NCBI RefSeq assembly: GCF_020216525.1
Contig: NZ_JAIWOY010000008.1
Location: 62,001-126,000 of the forward strand
Source of the DNA: Nocardioides nematodiphilus
GTDB lineage: Bacteria; Actinomycetota; Actinomycetes; Propionibacteriales; Nocardioidaceae
Direction of reading: 5' to 3'
DNA: 64,000 nucleotides
Both the position numbers and the translations under genes were made by a program. Numbering within the stretch: position 1 is the stretch's first letter; each line of letters starts with the position of its first letter. This document shows positions 62,068 through 64,000 of the stretch, piece by piece. Under the pieces are notes generated by a model. The model was not told the origin of the DNA. It searched no databases and was given only the letters and a program-made list of their open reading frames with translations.

Positions 62068-62713
62068 GGCGCTCGTGGCGACAGTTTCGACTCTTCCGGC
62101 CTCCCGTCTGCACGGGCAGCACGACCGGCCCAGCATGGTCAGCGTGGGCACGATCATCTGGCTCTCCAGCGAGCTGATGTTCTTCGCGGCCCTCTTCGCG
62201 GCCTACTACACGATCCGTGCGGTCAGTCCCGATCTGTGGGCGCAGGAGACGCAGCACCTCAACGTCCCGTTCGCCTCGGTGAACACGACGATCCTGGTGC
62301 TCTCCTCCTTCACCTGCCAGTGGGGCGTCTTCGCCGCCGAGCGCGGGCAGGTGGGCCGCAGCGGCTCGCTGCTCCAGATCAACAAGTGGGGCCTGCGCGA
62401 GTGGTTCGTGCTGACCTTCATCATGGGTGCGGTCTTCGTCGCCGGTCAGGCGACCGAGTACGCGAGCCTCATCCACGAGGGCATCACCATGCCGAGCTCC
62501 GGATACGGCACGGTCTTCTACCTGACGACCGGCTTCCACGGCATCCACGTCACCGGTGGTCTGATCGCGTTCCTCTTCGTGATCGCCAGCACCTTCGTGG
62601 CCCGTCGCTTCACCCATGAGCAGGCGGTTCGCGCCATCGTCGTGTCGTACTACTGGCACTTCGTCGACGTCGTGTGGATCGGTCTGTTCGCGACCATCTA
62701 CCTCATCAAGTAG
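62066..62713 (+). CDS. ctaE: Cytochrome c oxidase subunit III
   Basis: 215 aa, five helices. [56 protein letters not shown] and [20 protein letters not shown] match CtaE of the actinobacterial bcc-aa3 supercomplex almost word for word. Start is ATG 62066 or, if leaderless, GTG 62075. Next genes are qcrC and qcrA; qcrB should follow beyond the window. Confidence 0.96.
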   Translation: MALVATVSTLPASRLHGQHDRPSMVSVGTIIWLSSELMFFAALFAAYYTIRAVSPDLWAQETQHLNVPFASVNTTILVLSSFTCQWGVFAAERGQVGRSGSLLQINKWGLREWFVLTFIMGAVFVAGQATEYASLIHEGITMPSSGYGTVFYLTTGFHGIHVTGGLIAFLFVIASTFVARRFTHEQAVRAIVVSYYWHFVDVVWIGLFATIYLIK

Positions 62714-62744
62714 CCCGACTGCCAGCGAAGATCAAGGACTGATT

Positions 62745-63620
62745 GTGCGTCTCCTGAACCGCTCCGCCGGTCGCCTCTCGCGGCACCGTCGCGGCCCCAT
62801 CGCCGGCCTGGTGATGCTGCTCGTGGGCCTGGCCCTCTCCGGTGGTCTGTACGCCACCTTCTCGCCGTCCTCCTCCGCCGACGAGGCGCAGGACCAGGCT
62901 GCGATGGCGGCCAAGGGCCGCCAGCTCTTCCTCGTCAGCTGCGCCTTCTGCCACGGGCAGAACGGCGAGGGCCTGACGGCCAAGGACGGCCAGCTGATCG
63001 GCCCCGCCCTCGCCGGCGTGGGCGCCGCCGCGGTCGACTTCCAGGTCGGCACCGGCCGCATGCCGATGGTCCAGCCCGGTGCGCAGGTCCAGAAGAAGCG
63101 GCCGAACTTCAGCGAGACGGAGATCGAGCAGCTCGCTGCCTACGTCGCCTCGCTCGCCCCCGGCCCCGCCATCCCGACCCGTGAGGACTACAGCACGGAC
63201 GGCATGAGCGACCAGGCCAAGCAGGAGGCGATCGTCCGCGGTGGCCAGATCTTCCTGACCAACTGCACCGCCTGCCACAACTTCACCGGTGAGGGCGGCG
63301 CCATGCCGCGCGGTGGCTTCGCGCCGAAGCTGCTCGACACCGACCCCAAGCACATCTACGAGGCCATGCTCACCGGCCCGCAGTCGATGGACACCTTCTC
63401 CAACGGCAACATCACGCCGGAGATGAAGCGTGACGTCATCGCCTACATCGAGTCGATGAAGACCCAGCCCGGCTACGGCGGCTTCGGCCTCGGCAACCTG
63501 GGCCCGGTCAGCGAGGGCCTCTTCGCGTGGATCGTGGGCCTCGGCTCCTTGGTGGCCTTCGCCGTCTGGATCGCCGCCCACTCCGCCCGTACGAACAAGA
63601 AGAAGGGAACGGCCAAGTGA
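62745..63620 (+). CDS. qcrC: Diheme cytochrome c subunit of the cytochrome bcc complex
   Basis: 291 aa from GTG 62745 (AAGGAC upstream). N-terminal helix (19-38), two class I cytochrome c domains with CAFCH (C66, C69, H70) and CTACH (C174, C177, H178), and a C-terminal helix (about 255-280). It carries electrons within the bcc-aa3 supercomplex instead of a soluble cytochrome c. GTGA overlap with qcrA. Confidence 0.96.
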   Translation: MRLLNRSAGRLSRHRRGPIAGLVMLLVGLALSGGLYATFSPSSSADEAQDQAAMAAKGRQLFLVSCAFCHGQNGEGLTAKDGQLIGPALAGVGAAAVDFQVGTGRMPMVQPGAQVQKKRPNFSETEIEQLAAYVASLAPGPAIPTREDYSTDGMSDQAKQEAIVRGGQIFLTNCTACHNFTGEGGAMPRGGFAPKLLDTDPKHIYEAMLTGPQSMDTFSNGNITPEMKRDVIAYIESMKTQPGYGGFGLGNLGPVSEGLFAWIVGLGSLVAFAVWIAAHSARTNKKKGTAK

Positions 63621-64000
63621 GCGACTCCCACGAGATCCAGGCGCACACCGACGCGCTGCTGCCGGATCCGGGGCATCCGGAGCACCACTGGCGTCCGACC
63701 GACGTCGACCCGAGGGCCGAGCGCCGCGCCGAGCGCCAGGTCGCCTCGCTCTTCGGTCTCTCGATCCTCTGCACCATCCTCTTCGTCGTCTTCTACGTGA
63801 CGATCGAGGGTGGCATCGGCGGCCCGACCGTGATGGGTCTCGGCGCCTCCAACCTGGCGCTGGGCCTCTCCCTGGGCGGCGCGCTGCTGTTCATCGGCAT
63901 CGGCGTCATCCAGTGGGCCCGCAAGCTGATGGCGGATGTCGAGCTCGTCGAGGAGCGCCACCCGGCGTCCTCCTCCGAGGCCGACCGCTCCGCCACCGTC
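63617..64000 (+). CDS. qcrA: Rieske iron-sulfur subunit of cytochrome bcc complex, N-terminal part
   Basis: The first 128 codons from GTG 63617; the gene runs off the right edge, before the Rieske cysteines. Acidic N-terminus, RAERRAERQVASLFGLSILC and two helices (FGLSILCTILFVVFYV; LGLSLGGALLFIGIGVIQ) and then ELVEERHPASSS, the pattern of the three-helix actinobacterial QcrA. Confidence 0.93.
   Translation, partial: MSDSHEIQAHTDALLPDPGHPEHHWRPTDVDPRAERRAERQVASLFGLSILCTILFVVFYVTIEGGIGGPTVMGLGASNLALGLSLGGALLFIGIGVIQWARKLMADVELVEERHPASSSEADRSATV

Overview
The window is high-GC DNA from an actinobacterium. Gene content (Tad/Flp pilus, SigK/RskA, actinobacterial cytochrome bcc branch with CtaE-QcrC-QcrA, GpgS, DUF1365/CFA cluster) and many GTG starts fit a Nocardioides-like member of the Propionibacteriales; the genus is an inference. 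I recognise no rRNA, tRNA, insertion sequence, prophage or CRISPR array. Nearly all genes sit in tight operons, often with 4-bp ATGA/GTGA overlaps.

Layout. 1-4712: start of lepA, pyruvate oxidase poxB, a membrane-anchored glutamate-synthase-like protein and a divergent aminoglycoside-phosphotransferase-like gene. 4732-13600: housekeeping block rpsT, holA, comEC, comEA, degV, leuS, with 22-bp tandem arrays on both sides of holA. 13703-17389: TetR regulator, zinc alcohol dehydrogenase coupled to a membrane protein, and a ZIP metal transporter behind a DtxR/IdeR-type box. 17462-28958: MBL hydrolase and photolyase, then a SigK/RskA locus: DUF1295, CFA-type methyltransferase and a FAD-oxidoreductase/DUF1365 fusion on one strand; a sulfite-oxidase-like protein, a fasciclin lipoprotein, sigK and rskA on the other; SigK-like promoters are visible. 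TfoX-like and class III cyclase genes follow. 29032-35112: 69-bp repeats, katG, furA with its operator, IclR, a hypothetical, folP2-like and gpgS. 35231-41254: two ROK sugar kinases, a DUF5304-like protein, an ArsA-like ATPase, an SRPBCC protein and a divergent fatty-acyl-CoA ligase.

41466-50665 is a Tad/Flp pilus cluster (cpaB, cpaE, cpaF, a von Willebrand A-TadB fusion, tadC, histidine kinase, response regulator, two pilins). It lies between fadD and the NlpC/P60 gene, in a neighbourhood whose other genes follow, as I recall it, the Mycobacterium tuberculosis Rv2184c-Rv2195 order, so it looks like an inserted module. 50687-54782: two overlapping putative metalloproteases, an NlpC/P60 cell-wall hydrolase under a c-di-AMP (ydaO-type) riboswitch, and a small four-cysteine protein. 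54873-64000: PAP2-like, NYN-domain, DEDDh-exonuclease/UvrC-like, Lrp-like, trpD, a receiver-like protein, a membrane glycosyltransferase, then ctaE, qcrC and the start of qcrA.

The most interesting material is (1) the SigK regulon with near-identical promoters and its resemblance to photooxidative-stress modules of other bacteria, (2) four tandem-repeat arrays that each start at the stop codon of a minus-strand gene, (3) the c-di-AMP riboswitch and (4) the Tad cluster with its vWA-TadB fusion.
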